The notes beneath the pieces were generated by a model that was not told the origin of the DNA, searched no databases, and was given only the letters and a program-made list of their open reading frames with translations. From assembly GCA_021736785.1 (NCBI GenBank), contig JAIPFF010000012.1, forward strand, positions 1 to 64,000: a DNA stretch of 64,000 nucleotides, read 5' to 3'. This DNA is from Thiohalocapsa sp. (lineage in GTDB: Bacteria > Pseudomonadota > Gammaproteobacteria > Chromatiales > Chromatiaceae). The translations under genes were made by a program, and so were the position numbers. Below, piece after piece: positions 1 through 7,732 of the stretch; position 1 is the first letter of the stretch; the number at the start of each line of letters is the position of its first letter.

Positions 1-220
1 CCGCCGGCGTCGCACCGGGCGCTGCCGCCGCATGGGCGCCCGGAGCCCGGGCGGGAGCCCCGGCCGGCGGCCCACGCTCCGGCGGCGGCACCGGCGCCGG
101 CGGCTGATGCGGCGCGGCCGGCGCGCTCTGCTCGGCTATAGCGAGCGCCGGCAGCACCGACAGGGCGGCGGCGAAGAAAACAAGAAGCGATAGGCGCGGC
201 GTCATCGTTGGCTCTGACAT
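1..220 (-). CDS. Secreted protein, N-terminal fragment (possibly YibQ-type divergent polysaccharide deacetylase)
   Basis: An open frame enters from the window edge and starts at an ATG at 220 (a second in-frame ATG lies at 205). The first 25 or so residues form a signal peptide with a hydrophobic core and an A-x-A type end. It is followed by a long proline/alanine-rich linker that is still running at the edge. It follows envC on the same strand with about 125 bp between. In E. coli and many gammaproteobacteria envC is followed by yibQ, and a proline-rich linker after the signal peptide fits that family; a CtpA-type protease is another common neighbour. The catalytic domain is outside the window, so the function is positional inference only. 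Confidence 0.5.
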   Translation of the reverse strand, partial: MSEPTMTPRLSLLVFFAAALSVLPALAIAEQSAPAAPHQPPAPVPPPERGPPAGAPARAPGAHAAAAPGATPA

Positions 221-344
221 CGGATCGTGGCATCCCCGGTGGATGGTAGGGGCGGACGCCGGCGCGCCGGGCAACAACTGATACTCAGATGGTTTTGCGC
301 GCGGGTCGTTCCGAACGACATGGCGATGCGACGTCATTCGCCCC

Positions 345-1577
345 TCAGCCGGACCCTGCACGGCACCATTGCTCGGGATCGAGGGGCGCGCCGTGGTGAC
401 GGAGGGCGAAGTATAGCCCCCGATCGCTCGTGCCGCCGCTGGTTCCGGCCAGTGCGACCGCTTCGTCGGTAGCCACCCACTCGCCGACTTCCTTCAACAG
501 TGTCTGGTTGTGACCATACAGTGTCATATATCCATCGCCGTGGTCGATGACCAGCAGAAGCCCGAACCCGCGCAACCAGTCCGCGTAGATGACACGCCCG
601 TGATGCACGGCGCGGACCTCTTGGCCCTCGGCGGCGGCGATCAGCACCCCGTCCGCGTGCAGGTCGCCGGTATCGGTCCCGCCTTGGAATGAGCTGATCA
701 AGCGGGCGTCGCCGAGCGGCCAGGCGAGACGGCCCTTGCGCGAGGCGATGTCTTCCTGGCTCAGGTCGATCTCGGCGGCGATCTGGACTTTCAGCCGCAG
801 CGTGGTGATCAGCTCACGCAAAGCCTCGGCGTTTTCGTCAAGCAAAGCCAGCTCACCGCGGCTCTCGGAGATGGTCTCCTCCAGGCTCGCGAGGATCGCG
901 GAGCGGGCCGCCTGCGCGGCCTCGAGCCGCAGCCGGGTCTCCTCTTGTCTCGCCGCCACCTGCTCGAGCCGCTCGGCCTCCGACTGCGCCTGCACACGCA
1001 GCGATGCAAGTTCCGCGGCCAGCCGCTGAACCTCGGCGATGCGTCGCGAGCGCTGGCGGCCGATGCAGCGGTAGTAGCCGAGCAGCCGCCCGCTGCGCGT
1101 CAGATCTTCTTGATTCAGCAGCATCCGCAGGCGGTCGCCGCGCCCCATCGCATAGGCCGAGCGCAGCAGCTCCGACAAGGCCTTGCGGACCTTTTCGAGA
1201 TCCCGGCGGGCCGTGGTCTGGCGCGCTTCGAGCCGGTTGACGACGGCACGCTGCTCCGCAGTCATCTTCTCGAGCTGGCGCCCGGCGAGGGCCAAATCAC
1301 CGATGTCGCGCTCGTTTTGCTCCAACTCCCGGTACAGCGCATCGCGATCGTGCTCGCGCCGGCTCAACGACTTGCGTAAGTCGCTTAGACGCTGCTCGAT
1401 CGCACCGAGGTTGCGCTCATGTCGAGCCATTTCCTCGTCGAGGTCCACCGGCGGAGGCCGTTCGGGCGGCGACGCCCATGCCGGACCCGATAGCGCGAGC
1501 ACGATGGCCAGCAGCCCCGGCCCGGCCCATACCGCCGGCGTGGCGGCGACAAGCCTGCTTACAGCGGCCGAGAACAT
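345..1577 (-). CDS. envC: EnvC-like murein hydrolase activator (LytM/M23 domain)
   Basis: The 410-residue protein has an N-terminal signal sequence (about 1-35), a long Glu/Arg-rich coiled coil (about 45-270) and a C-terminal LytM/M23 domain (about 300-405). That domain carries the EnvC-type run around YADWLRGFGLLLVIDHGDGY and LYGHN, then SGG and an LYFALR end. The metal-binding histidines of active M23 peptidases are not intact: the HxH position reads LYFAL. This is expected for EnvC, which activates the amidases AmiA/AmiB at the division septum from the periplasm and does not cut peptidoglycan itself. It is the first gene of a minus-strand unit, divergent from the ArsR regulator across an AT-rich 63 bp spacer. 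Confidence 0.88.
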   Translation of the reverse strand: MFSAAVSRLVAATPAVWAGPGLLAIVLALSGPAWASPPERPPPVDLDEEMARHERNLGAIEQRLSDLRKSLSRREHDRDALYRELEQNERDIGDLALAGRQLEKMTAEQRAVVNRLEARQTTARRDLEKVRKALSELLRSAYAMGRGDRLRMLLNQEDLTRSGRLLGYYRCIGRQRSRRIAEVQRLAAELASLRVQAQSEAERLEQVAARQEETRLRLEAAQAARSAILASLEETISESRGELALLDENAEALRELITTLRLKVQIAAEIDLSQEDIASRKGRLAWPLGDARLISSFQGGTDTGDLHADGVLIAAAEGQEVRAVHHGRVIYADWLRGFGLLLVIDHGDGYMTLYGHNQTLLKEVGEWVATDEAVALAGTSGGTSDRGLYFALRHHGAPLDPEQWCRAGSG

Positions 1578-1640
1578 GCGCGCAAACCACTGAAAAAGTT
1601 TATTATCGTATGGTGATGAGATGATATAGAATCCGTAGTC

Positions 1641-2009
1641 ATGGCTGCAAAATTACACCAACCAGAGACGCCCGTGCTGAACGGGGGGGAACCGCGCCCT
1701 TCGCACGTCGATTTGTTCGCGAGCGACGCGGATATCGAGCGCGCGTCGCGCTCGCTGAAGGCGATGTCGCATCCGTTACGGCTCAAGATCCTGTGCACCC
1801 TCGGCGACGAGGAGGTCAGCGTTCAGGATATCGTCGAGCATGTCGGCACCTCTCAAAGCAATATCTCTCAGCATCTCGCGATTTTGCGTGACAAGGGCAT
1901 TCTCGCCTCGCGTAAAGATGCCAACCGGGTCTACTACCGCGTCGGAGATTCGCGCACCCTGCAGTTGATCGGCATGATGCGCGAAGTGTTCTGCCACCAG
2001 GGCCACTAG
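1641..2009 (+). CDS. ArsR/SmtB-family repressor with SqrR/BigR-type cysteine pair
   Basis: The 122-residue winged-helix protein has a recognition region around TSQSNISQHLAILRDKG and a beta-wing near RKDANRVYYRV, as in ArsR/SmtB dimers. It lacks the alpha3 CxC metal site of ArsR. It has exactly two cysteines, C52 (in KILCTL) and C118 (in VFCHQGH), 66 residues apart. That is the spacing of the persulfide-sensing pair of SqrR (C41/C107). In those proteins reactive sulfur bridges the two cysteines and releases DNA. The next gene is a rhodanese, which strengthens a sulfur role. Family assignment is firm; the persulfide role is inference. The spacer from envC is AT-rich and could hold its operator. 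Confidence 0.85.
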   Translation: MAAKLHQPETPVLNGGEPRPSHVDLFASDADIERASRSLKAMSHPLRLKILCTLGDEEVSVQDIVEHVGTSQSNISQHLAILRDKGILASRKDANRVYYRVGDSRTLQLIGMMREVFCHQGH

Positions 2010-2264
2010 CGTCTCGCCGAAACGCTCGAGCCGGCGTTTTCGCGCCTGCCCCGTTGCCGCGGCCGCCGACGGCGAGCTCGGGATCTTCTGTATCACCGAA
2101 CCGACAACCCCTCCGGGGCGGCAAGCTCGACACACACCGTACGCGCTTTCGACGTCATCGGCAGAGGTCGGGATGACGCGTCCGCGCCGCCTCTATATAC
2201 TTCCGGCCTCTCCCGCGCCCTCGGTCCGTGTGGTCGGCGCTAAAACAGTCAACGATATCCCGCG

Positions 2265-2690
2265 ATGCAGGCTCAACTGATCGAATTTCTCGGCAATCAC
2301 TGGATCTTGTTTATGACCCTCGGGGTCATTCTCGGTCTGCTGACATACAACCTGATCGTCGGCGACAGGGGCTCCGTCGACCCCGTCGGCGCCACGACGC
2401 TGATCAACCAAAAGGACGCGGCGGTGGTCGATGTCCGCCCAGTGGCGGATTACGCCAAGGGTCACATCCTCAATGCCGTCAATGTGCCGATGAACGGGTT
2501 CAAGAACCAGACCGCGGCACTTGCGAAATTCAAGGATCGACCGATCGTCGTAACCTGCCGCTCGGGCTCCCAGTCCCAGGCCGCCTGCCATCTGCTTCGC
2601 AAGGCAGGGTTTCCCGAGGTCTATAACCTCAAGGGCGGCATTATGGCCTGGGAGAGTGCGAGTCTTCCGCTGACCCGCAAAAAGCGTTGA
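2265..2690 (+). CDS. Membrane-anchored rhodanese (YibN-like sulfurtransferase)
   Basis: The 141-residue protein has one N-terminal transmembrane segment (about residues 12-33) followed by a single rhodanese domain facing the cytoplasm. The active-site loop is CRSGSQS with the sulfur-carrying cysteine at C98, preceded by VDVRPVADYAKGHI and followed by LKGGIMAWE, all standard rhodanese landmarks. YibN of E. coli has the same layout and also lies next to secB and gpsA (with grxC between). The glutaredoxin gene is missing here. A role in moving sulfane sulfur fits the neighbouring two-cysteine ArsR regulator, but the physiological donor and acceptor are not visible. Confidence 0.85.
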   Translation: MQAQLIEFLGNHWILFMTLGVILGLLTYNLIVGDRGSVDPVGATTLINQKDAAVVDVRPVADYAKGHILNAVNVPMNGFKNQTAALAKFKDRPIVVTCRSGSQSQAACHLLRKAGFPEVYNLKGGIMAWESASLPLTRKKR

Positions 2691-2753
2691 TCCGCGCCCG
2701 CGTCGCGCACGCGACCCGGCTCCATCGAACCAGCTTCAGCAAGGACCACCGCC

Positions 2754-3239
2754 ATGGCCGAAGAAAATCAGCAGCCGAACCAGACAGACGATGCCGAGCG
2801 CCAGTTCATGCTGCGCAATGTCTATGTCAAGGACCTCTCCTTCGAGTCGCCGAACGTCCCGGAAATCTTCCGTGAGGAATGGAAGCCGGAAACCTCGCTG
2901 CATTTGGACATCAAGGTGCAGCAACTCGCGGAGGAAACCCATGAGATCGTGCTCACGGTCACGGTGACCACGAAAATCGGCGAGAAGACGGCTTATCTGG
3001 TCGAGGTTCACCAAGCCGGCATCGTCAGTGCCAAGGGCTTCGGGCAACAGGAGTACGGCCCGCTGTTCTACGTCTATTGCCCCGGCATCCTGTTTCCGTA
3101 CGCGCGCCAAGCCATCACCGATCTGGTCGGCAAGGGCGGATTCTCTCCACTGGTGCTGCAGCACATCAATTTCGATCAGATCTACGCCCAAAAGCTTGCC
3201 GAGCAGCGTGAGGGCGCAGACGCGGACAAGGCCCATTGA
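2754..3239 (+). CDS. secB: Protein-export chaperone SecB
   Basis: The 161-residue acidic protein matches SecB throughout. An N-terminal unstructured acidic stretch is followed by FMLRNVYVKDLSFESPN, the EVHQAGI strand, and the CPGILFPYARQ region near the end of the core. SecB is a cytosolic tetramer that holds unfolded precursors for SecA. The stop codon overlaps the start of gpsA, so the two are probably translated together, the usual secB-gpsA arrangement. SecB is typical of proteobacteria with an outer membrane. Confidence 0.96.
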   Translation: MAEENQQPNQTDDAERQFMLRNVYVKDLSFESPNVPEIFREEWKPETSLHLDIKVQQLAEETHEIVLTVTVTTKIGEKTAYLVEVHQAGIVSAKGFGQQEYGPLFYVYCPGILFPYARQAITDLVGKGGFSPLVLQHINFDQIYAQKLAEQREGADADKAH

Positions 3240-4246
3240 GCTCGGCTGAGATCGAGCGTGTCGCCGTCATCGGCGCCGGCTCCTGGGGCACGGCGCTCGC
3301 GGTCCTGTTGTGCCGCAACGGGCACGGCGTGCGGCTTTGGGGCCATGAGCCGGAGCATATCGCGCGGTTGCAGTCCGAGCGCGAGAACCGGGCCTTCCTG
3401 CCCGGCGTCGCCCTGCCGCCGAGCTTGGAGCCGGTCGCAACCCTCGAGCGCGCACTCGATGACGCCAGCGTCGTGCTGGTGGTGGTCCCCAGCCAGTTCT
3501 TTGCGCACATTCTGGCGCAAATGGCGCCGCTGCTGCCCGCCGGCCTCGGCATCGTATGGGCGACCAAAGGCTTCGAGCCGGGCACCGGGCGACTGCTTCA
3601 CGAAGTCGCCATCGATGTCTGCGGAGAGCGTGATCTGGGCGTTCTCTCGGGGCCGAGCTTTGCCGCCGAGGTGGCGCGTGGACTGCCGACCGCGGTGACA
3701 GTGGCCGCATCACGCCCCGAGTTCGGGATCCGGCTGGCGGCGCTGGTGCACGGAGAGCGCTTTCGTGCCTATACACACGATGACTTGATCGGTGTACAGG
3801 TCGGCGGCGCGGCCAAGAACGTGCTCGCAATCGCCACCGGTATCGCCGACGGTCTCGGCTTCGGCGCCAACACCCGCGCGGCCTTGATTACCCGCGGCCT
3901 CGCGGAGCTGATCCGGCTCGGTCTCGCCCTGGGCGCTCAGCGCGAGACCTTCATGGGCCTGGCCGGCCTCGGCGATCTGGTACTGACCTGCACCGACAAC
4001 CAATCGCGCAACCGTCGTCTCGGCTTGGCGCTGGCCACGGGCCGCAGTGCCGCGCAAGCCATGGCGGAGATCGGCCAGGAGGTCGAGGGCGTGGTCACTG
4101 CACGCGCAGTGCACGCAATCGCCGCCCGGCATCAAGTGGAGATGCCGATTTCCGAACAGGTACATGCCGTGTTGTACGAAGGCAGAACACCTCAGGCGGC
4201 CACACAGTTGCTGCTCGAGCGCGCCGGAAAGGCCGAATTGGACTGA
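3236..4246 (+). CDS. gpsA: Glycerol-3-phosphate dehydrogenase [NAD(P)+]
   Basis: The 336-residue enzyme makes sn-glycerol 3-phosphate from dihydroxyacetone phosphate for phospholipid synthesis. The Rossmann motif GAGSWGTALA is near the N-terminus. SGPSFAAEVARGLPTA, the AAKNVLAIATGIADG catalytic-lysine region and NTRAALITRG follow in the family order. The start used is a TTG at 3236 that overlaps the secB stop codon (TTGA), giving the expected distance to the nucleotide-binding motif; no ATG or GTG is better placed. It forms an operon with secB and converges on trmL. Confidence 0.95.
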   Translation: MSSAEIERVAVIGAGSWGTALAVLLCRNGHGVRLWGHEPEHIARLQSERENRAFLPGVALPPSLEPVATLERALDDASVVLVVVPSQFFAHILAQMAPLLPAGLGIVWATKGFEPGTGRLLHEVAIDVCGERDLGVLSGPSFAAEVARGLPTAVTVAASRPEFGIRLAALVHGERFRAYTHDDLIGVQVGGAAKNVLAIATGIADGLGFGANTRAALITRGLAELIRLGLALGAQRETFMGLAGLGDLVLTCTDNQSRNRRLGLALATGRSAAQAMAEIGQEVEGVVTARAVHAIAARHQVEMPISEQVHAVLYEGRTPQAATQLLLERAGKAELD

Positions 4247-4305
4247 CGCCCGTCGCCGACGAATTCGGGCGGGCGCCGGCGGGACGCGTTCTCGGAACGG
4301 CGGCG

Positions 4306-4773
4306 TCAGCCCGCGGCGCCGCGAAACCCGTTCTGGCGCCAGGCCTCGTACAAGACAACAGCAACTGCATTGGAAAGATTCAGGCTGCGGTTGTGCGGCA
4401 ACATCGGAATACGAAGGCAGCGTTCCGCGGGAAGCGCATCCAGGACCGCAGCCGGCAGCCCCCGTGTCTCCGGCCCGAAGACAAGCGCATCACCCGCGGC
4501 AAAGCGAATATCCGCATAGCCGGTGGTCCCGCGGGTGCTGAGGGCAAAGACCCGCCGGGGAAGCAGCGATTCGAGACATTCATCGAGGCTTCGAAAGGTT
4601 CTGATGCTCGCGTATTCGCGGTAGTCGAGGCCGGCACGACGCAGCCTGCGGTCGTCGAGCACGAAGCCCAAGGGCTCGATCAGGTGCAGCCGGGCGCCTG
4701 CGTTGGCGCAGAGGCGGATGATGTTGCCCGTGTTGGGCGGAATCTCCGGCTGGTAAAGAATGACGTCGAACAT
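4306..4773 (-). CDS. trmL: tRNA (cytidine(34)-2'-O)-methyltransferase TrmL
   Basis: This is a 155-residue SPOUT-fold methyltransferase. PEIPPNTGNIIRLCANAG near the N-terminus, the central FGPETRGLP loop and LSNAVAVVLYEAWRQ near the C-terminus are the SPOUT motifs forming the trefoil knot that binds S-adenosylmethionine. TrmL methylates the wobble ribose of certain leucine tRNAs. The frame stays open upstream to 4950, but family members begin at the MFDVILYQPEIP segment, so the ATG at 4773 is chosen. It is convergent with gpsA. Confidence 0.92.
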   Translation of the reverse strand: MFDVILYQPEIPPNTGNIIRLCANAGARLHLIEPLGFVLDDRRLRRAGLDYREYASIRTFRSLDECLESLLPRRVFALSTRGTTGYADIRFAAGDALVFGPETRGLPAAVLDALPAERCLRIPMLPHNRSLNLSNAVAVVLYEAWRQNGFRGAAG

Positions 4774-4868
4774 GGCTTCGGGTGTGCGCGAACAGTTGGG
4801 GGCGGCGGCGCTGTGCGGGATCGCTTCATTCGGCCGGCGGATTCTTATCCGGAGCATTTCGCTGCGGC

Positions 4869-4899
4869 TTGACCGGATCCGTAAGCCGCGTGCTATATT
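4869..4899 (+). promoter_or_regulatory. Candidate sigma-70 promoter for the small protein gene at 4977
   Basis: A TTGACC hexamer at 4869-4874 is followed 19 bp later by TATATT at 4894-4899, which is preceded by TGC (extended -10 form). The area is visibly AT-richer than its surroundings and lies about 78 bp before the ATG at 4977. Confidence 0.45.
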
Positions 4900-4976
4900 A
4901 AGATTTTGCCATATACTTGTTCGGCCGAGCGGTTTTTCGGACGAGCGCATACAACACCCTGTGGTGGGAGACGAAG

Positions 4977-5201
4977 ATGAGCGACATCGCTGCGTTGAAG
5001 AAAGAGAAGCAGGAACTGATCGACAAGATGCTCGAGATGCAGAAGCAGTTCATCGAGCACGAGCACGAGCATGGCGTTACCGGCAAGGACTACTGGGCAT
5101 CGCAGGACGGGCTGCTGGCAGACTACCGCCAGGAGTACATGGATATGGCCAACCGCGTGGTCGACTTAGCGCACGAGATCGTCGGCTCTTCGCGCCTCTA
5201 A
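4977..5201 (+). CDS. Small conserved-looking coiled-coil protein, unknown function
   Basis: The ORF encodes 74 residues. The N-terminal half is a Lys/Glu-rich helix likely to form a coiled coil, with an EHEHEHG stretch in the middle, then a second amphipathic helix. There is no signal peptide, membrane segment or cysteine. The ATG at 4977 has a GGGAG ribosome binding site about 8 bp upstream; a longer frame to 4917 would start without one. It is a monocistronic unit with its own promoter and a rho-independent terminator immediately after. I do not recognise a named family. Confidence 0.75.
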   Translation: MSDIAALKKEKQELIDKMLEMQKQFIEHEHEHGVTGKDYWASQDGLLADYRQEYMDMANRVVDLAHEIVGSSRL

Positions 5202-5249
5202 CCGACGCCACTTCGTCCATCCGGCGGCGTACGCCGGCGGGCGACGCGA

Positions 5250-5276
5250 CCCGCATCCGACGATGCGGGTTTTTTT
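5250..5276 (+). terminator. Rho-independent terminator
   Basis: A perfect 8-bp stem (CCCGCATC / GATGCGGG) with a 4-nt loop is followed directly by seven T residues. It lies 48 bp after the stop of the small protein gene and is the clearest intrinsic terminator in the window. Confidence 0.92.
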
Positions 5277-5403
5277 ATGGCCGCTTGCGATGCCATAGGG
5301 TTGCATGGTCCGCGCACGGGCGACGTGTATGCACCTTCGGCCGGGCGTCACCGGCACAGGAACCGGCACCGGCACTCGTCGATACACTGACGCGGTGATT
5401 TTC

Positions 5404-6777
5404 TCAGGCCGCGGCACCCAGCCAGCGGTTCTCGTACTCTTCCTCGAAGAAGAAGCGCCTCTCGCCGAACGCGGGCTCGAGATCATCGAGCCAAGTCGCC
5501 TCGGCGTCGAAGCGCGCGAAGAACGGCCTGTTTACCCAATCCGGGTTGCGGCCCTGCAGAAAGCGCAGCACGAACACGCGCTCTCCGGCCACATCCGCGA
5601 CGCCCTGCACCTCGACCTTTCCCGGCCCCGTACTCATGCTCGGACCACGCGCCGTACGCGCAAGCCCCGAGACCTGCTGAACGGCCTCCCGATAGATCTC
5701 CCAAGCGCGCATCAGCGGCAGCTTGAAGTAACCATGCGCCCCGGTGTCGCGCTCCACGAAGGCGTAATACGGGGCGATGCCGAGTTGGACTTGGCGTCGC
5801 CACAGTATTGCCCAGACCTCGGGCAGATCGTTGATGTGCGCGAGCACCGGCCCTTGGCTGCGCAGATGCGCGCCGGCGTCGCGTAGTCGCTTCACGGCTT
5901 GCTCGCAAATCGCGGTGTCGAGCTCGCGCCAGTGGTTGAAGTGAGCCATCACGGCAACGTGCTTACCCGCCGAAACCAATCGCTCCAGCAGGGCGAGCAA
6001 CGCGTCGCTGTCCGCGTCTGCGGCGAAACGGTAAGGCCAGAAGCTAAGCGCTTTGGTGCCGATGCGGATGGTGCGGATATGGTCGAATTCCGGGTGCAAT
6101 AACGGCTCCAGATAGGCGGCGAGATGCTTCGTTTTCATGACCATCGGATCGCCGCCCGTGATGAGCAGGTCGGTGACGCATTTTTGCGCGCGCAAGTAGC
6201 TGTGCAGCTTACCCGCCTCGTTGGTCGCGATGCGCAAGTCCCGGTCGCCGACGAACTGGGCCCAGCGGAAGCAAAAGGTGCAATAGGCGTGGCACGTCTG
6301 CCCCTGGCTGGGGAAGAACAGTACCGTTTCGCGGTACTTGTGCTGAATTCCATTGACTACGTCGCCATTCGGCAGCCGGGGGACATTGAGCTCGAGCTGG
6401 CCGGCCGGATGCGGGTTGAGCGCGGCACGAATCCGCGCCACCTCGGCATTGAGCTCGGAATCCGATGCTCGCCGGCGCAGGAGGTCCGCGACGCGCGAGA
6501 AGTCCGACGGCGTCAGCATGTCGGGCTGCGGGAAAGTTAGTTGAAAAATCGGATCGTCCGGCACATCGTCCCAGTCGATCAGGTTCTCGATCACGTACTC
6601 GTTGACGCGAAACGGCAGCACGCTCGAGACAACCTTCATCGCGAAGCGCCGGTCGGCCGGAAGGTGGCGAATGGCGCCGATCCTGTCGAGGTCGCGCTGT
6701 GTGTAGACACGAAAAGGTCTTGGCGTCGCCGTTGCGGATCGGCTGGCATCGGCGGGACAGGGATTGATGTTGCTCAT
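5404..6777 (-). CDS. KamA-family (lysine 2,3-aminomutase-like) radical SAM protein
   Basis: The 457-residue protein resembles lysine 2,3-aminomutase along most of its length. An N-terminal helical region includes a PDDPIFQLTFPQ-type segment. The 4Fe-4S motif is CHAYCTFC (CxxxCxxC), and a TGGDPM motif follows. In true aminomutases PLP sits on a lysine in PGGGGK; here the matching area reads STGPGKVEVQG, a shortened loop that keeps a lysine. PLP binding is therefore plausible but unproven, and the substrate is unknown. It stands alone on the minus strand with 391 bp of apparently non-coding DNA upstream. An EF-P lysine mutase (EpmB) is less likely because those are shorter. Confidence 0.75.
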   Translation of the reverse strand: MSNINPCPADASRSATATPRPFRVYTQRDLDRIGAIRHLPADRRFAMKVVSSVLPFRVNEYVIENLIDWDDVPDDPIFQLTFPQPDMLTPSDFSRVADLLRRRASDSELNAEVARIRAALNPHPAGQLELNVPRLPNGDVVNGIQHKYRETVLFFPSQGQTCHAYCTFCFRWAQFVGDRDLRIATNEAGKLHSYLRAQKCVTDLLITGGDPMVMKTKHLAAYLEPLLHPEFDHIRTIRIGTKALSFWPYRFAADADSDALLALLERLVSAGKHVAVMAHFNHWRELDTAICEQAVKRLRDAGAHLRSQGPVLAHINDLPEVWAILWRRQVQLGIAPYYAFVERDTGAHGYFKLPLMRAWEIYREAVQQVSGLARTARGPSMSTGPGKVEVQGVADVAGERVFVLRFLQGRNPDWVNRPFFARFDAEATWLDDLEPAFGERRFFFEEEYENRWLGAAA

Positions 6778-7168
6778 ATGTCACTCCTTCTGGCCCGAGG
6801 ACGGGGCCGATGGATCGCGGAAGCTAGCGAGGCCCGACGCCGCAAAGGCGCCGCGGCAGATGCAATCCGCTGCAAGCCAAGTCGGTCGATCCGGCAGCGG
6901 TTTAGGGCGCAGCGGTTCGCCGAGAAATGATGGTTGCGCCCGGCTGAGACTCGAGCGCGCTGTGTTGGCGGAAATGTGGCGATCGGAAGCCGATGATGTC
7001 CGCTCGAGGTCACATTGAGTTGACGGCTCGAGCTCGCCGGCTTCGTCGAGCAGGAAATTATAGCAGGGGTTTTGTCGGGAATTTCAGCTCAGCCGAGTCA
7101 AGCTCGACCGAGCCAGGGGCACCACTCGCGATCAAAGGCTAGTCTGGCGGACGAAGCGGGCCCGTCAG
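6778..7168 (+). other. Intergenic region without a recognisable gene
   Basis: The 391 bp separate two minus-strand genes. I see no coding frame with family similarity, no tRNA and no terminator with a T-run. It presumably holds the promoter of the KamA-like gene and the 3' end of the next transcript. Confidence 0.5.
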
Positions 7169-7579
7169 TCAGTCAGCGATGTGGCGGATGTACTTCGGCG
7201 TGTCGGTCATGTCGAGCCGTATCGTCTCTCCGACGACGCGTATGGCCACCTCGTCGGCGTCGTCGTTGCCGTCCTTAAGACGCAAATGACAGCCGGTGCG
7301 TCCACGGCTTTCGAGCGGAATCGGGATCATGTCCCGGTAGGTGTAGACGTTCTCGTCCACATCGCCGCCGGCGCAGACCGCCGGCCCGCTCGGTAGCGGA
7401 TCCAGCGCCTCGGCACCACGGATAACCAGTGTGCCGGCCTGCCACCAAAGGGTTTTTTGGCTCGAGCCGGTCATGGTCTTGACGATATAGGCGCGAGAAA
7501 AACGTACCGTCAGGCATCCGTCGACGAGACTGATGTCTTCGATTTCCGAATCGGGCAGTTGAATGCTGGTGCTGTCCAC
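7169..7579 (-). CDS. Conserved-looking hypothetical protein
   Basis: The 136-residue acidic soluble protein has no signal peptide or membrane segment. It has alternating short hydrophobic stretches suggesting a mostly beta structure, with two cysteines near residues 69 and 97. Codon use has the GC-rich third positions of its neighbours and the frame is clean, which supports a real gene. It lies alone between the KamA-like enzyme and ntrC on the same strand. I do not recognise the family. Confidence 0.65.
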   Translation of the reverse strand: MDSTSIQLPDSEIEDISLVDGCLTVRFSRAYIVKTMTGSSQKTLWWQAGTLVIRGAEALDPLPSGPAVCAGGDVDENVYTYRDMIPIPLESRGRTGCHLRLKDGNDDADEVAIRVVGETIRLDMTDTPKYIRHIAD

Positions 7580-7732
7580 GCGGTTCTCCGTTGGTGTTTC
7601 GGTGGGCTGCGGGCGCCTGCCGGCGCGCTATCCGCCTGGCGCGGTCGGGCGACCAGCTGATGGTCCGCTGAACCGCAAGGTAGGGATGATCGCACGAATT
7701 TCACACGTCGCCGGCAAAGGCGTGAGGGGTGT

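Noticed and set aside
345-1577. Calling the EnvC-like protein an active M23 endopeptidase
   Set aside because: The metal-ligand HxH position is LYFAL and the domain order is that of EnvC, an amidase activator.
5350-5375. ACCGGCAC-type short repeats before the KamA-like gene end
   Set aside because: They are degenerate 6-8 bp copies in GC-rich DNA without regular period; no CRISPR or terminator structure.
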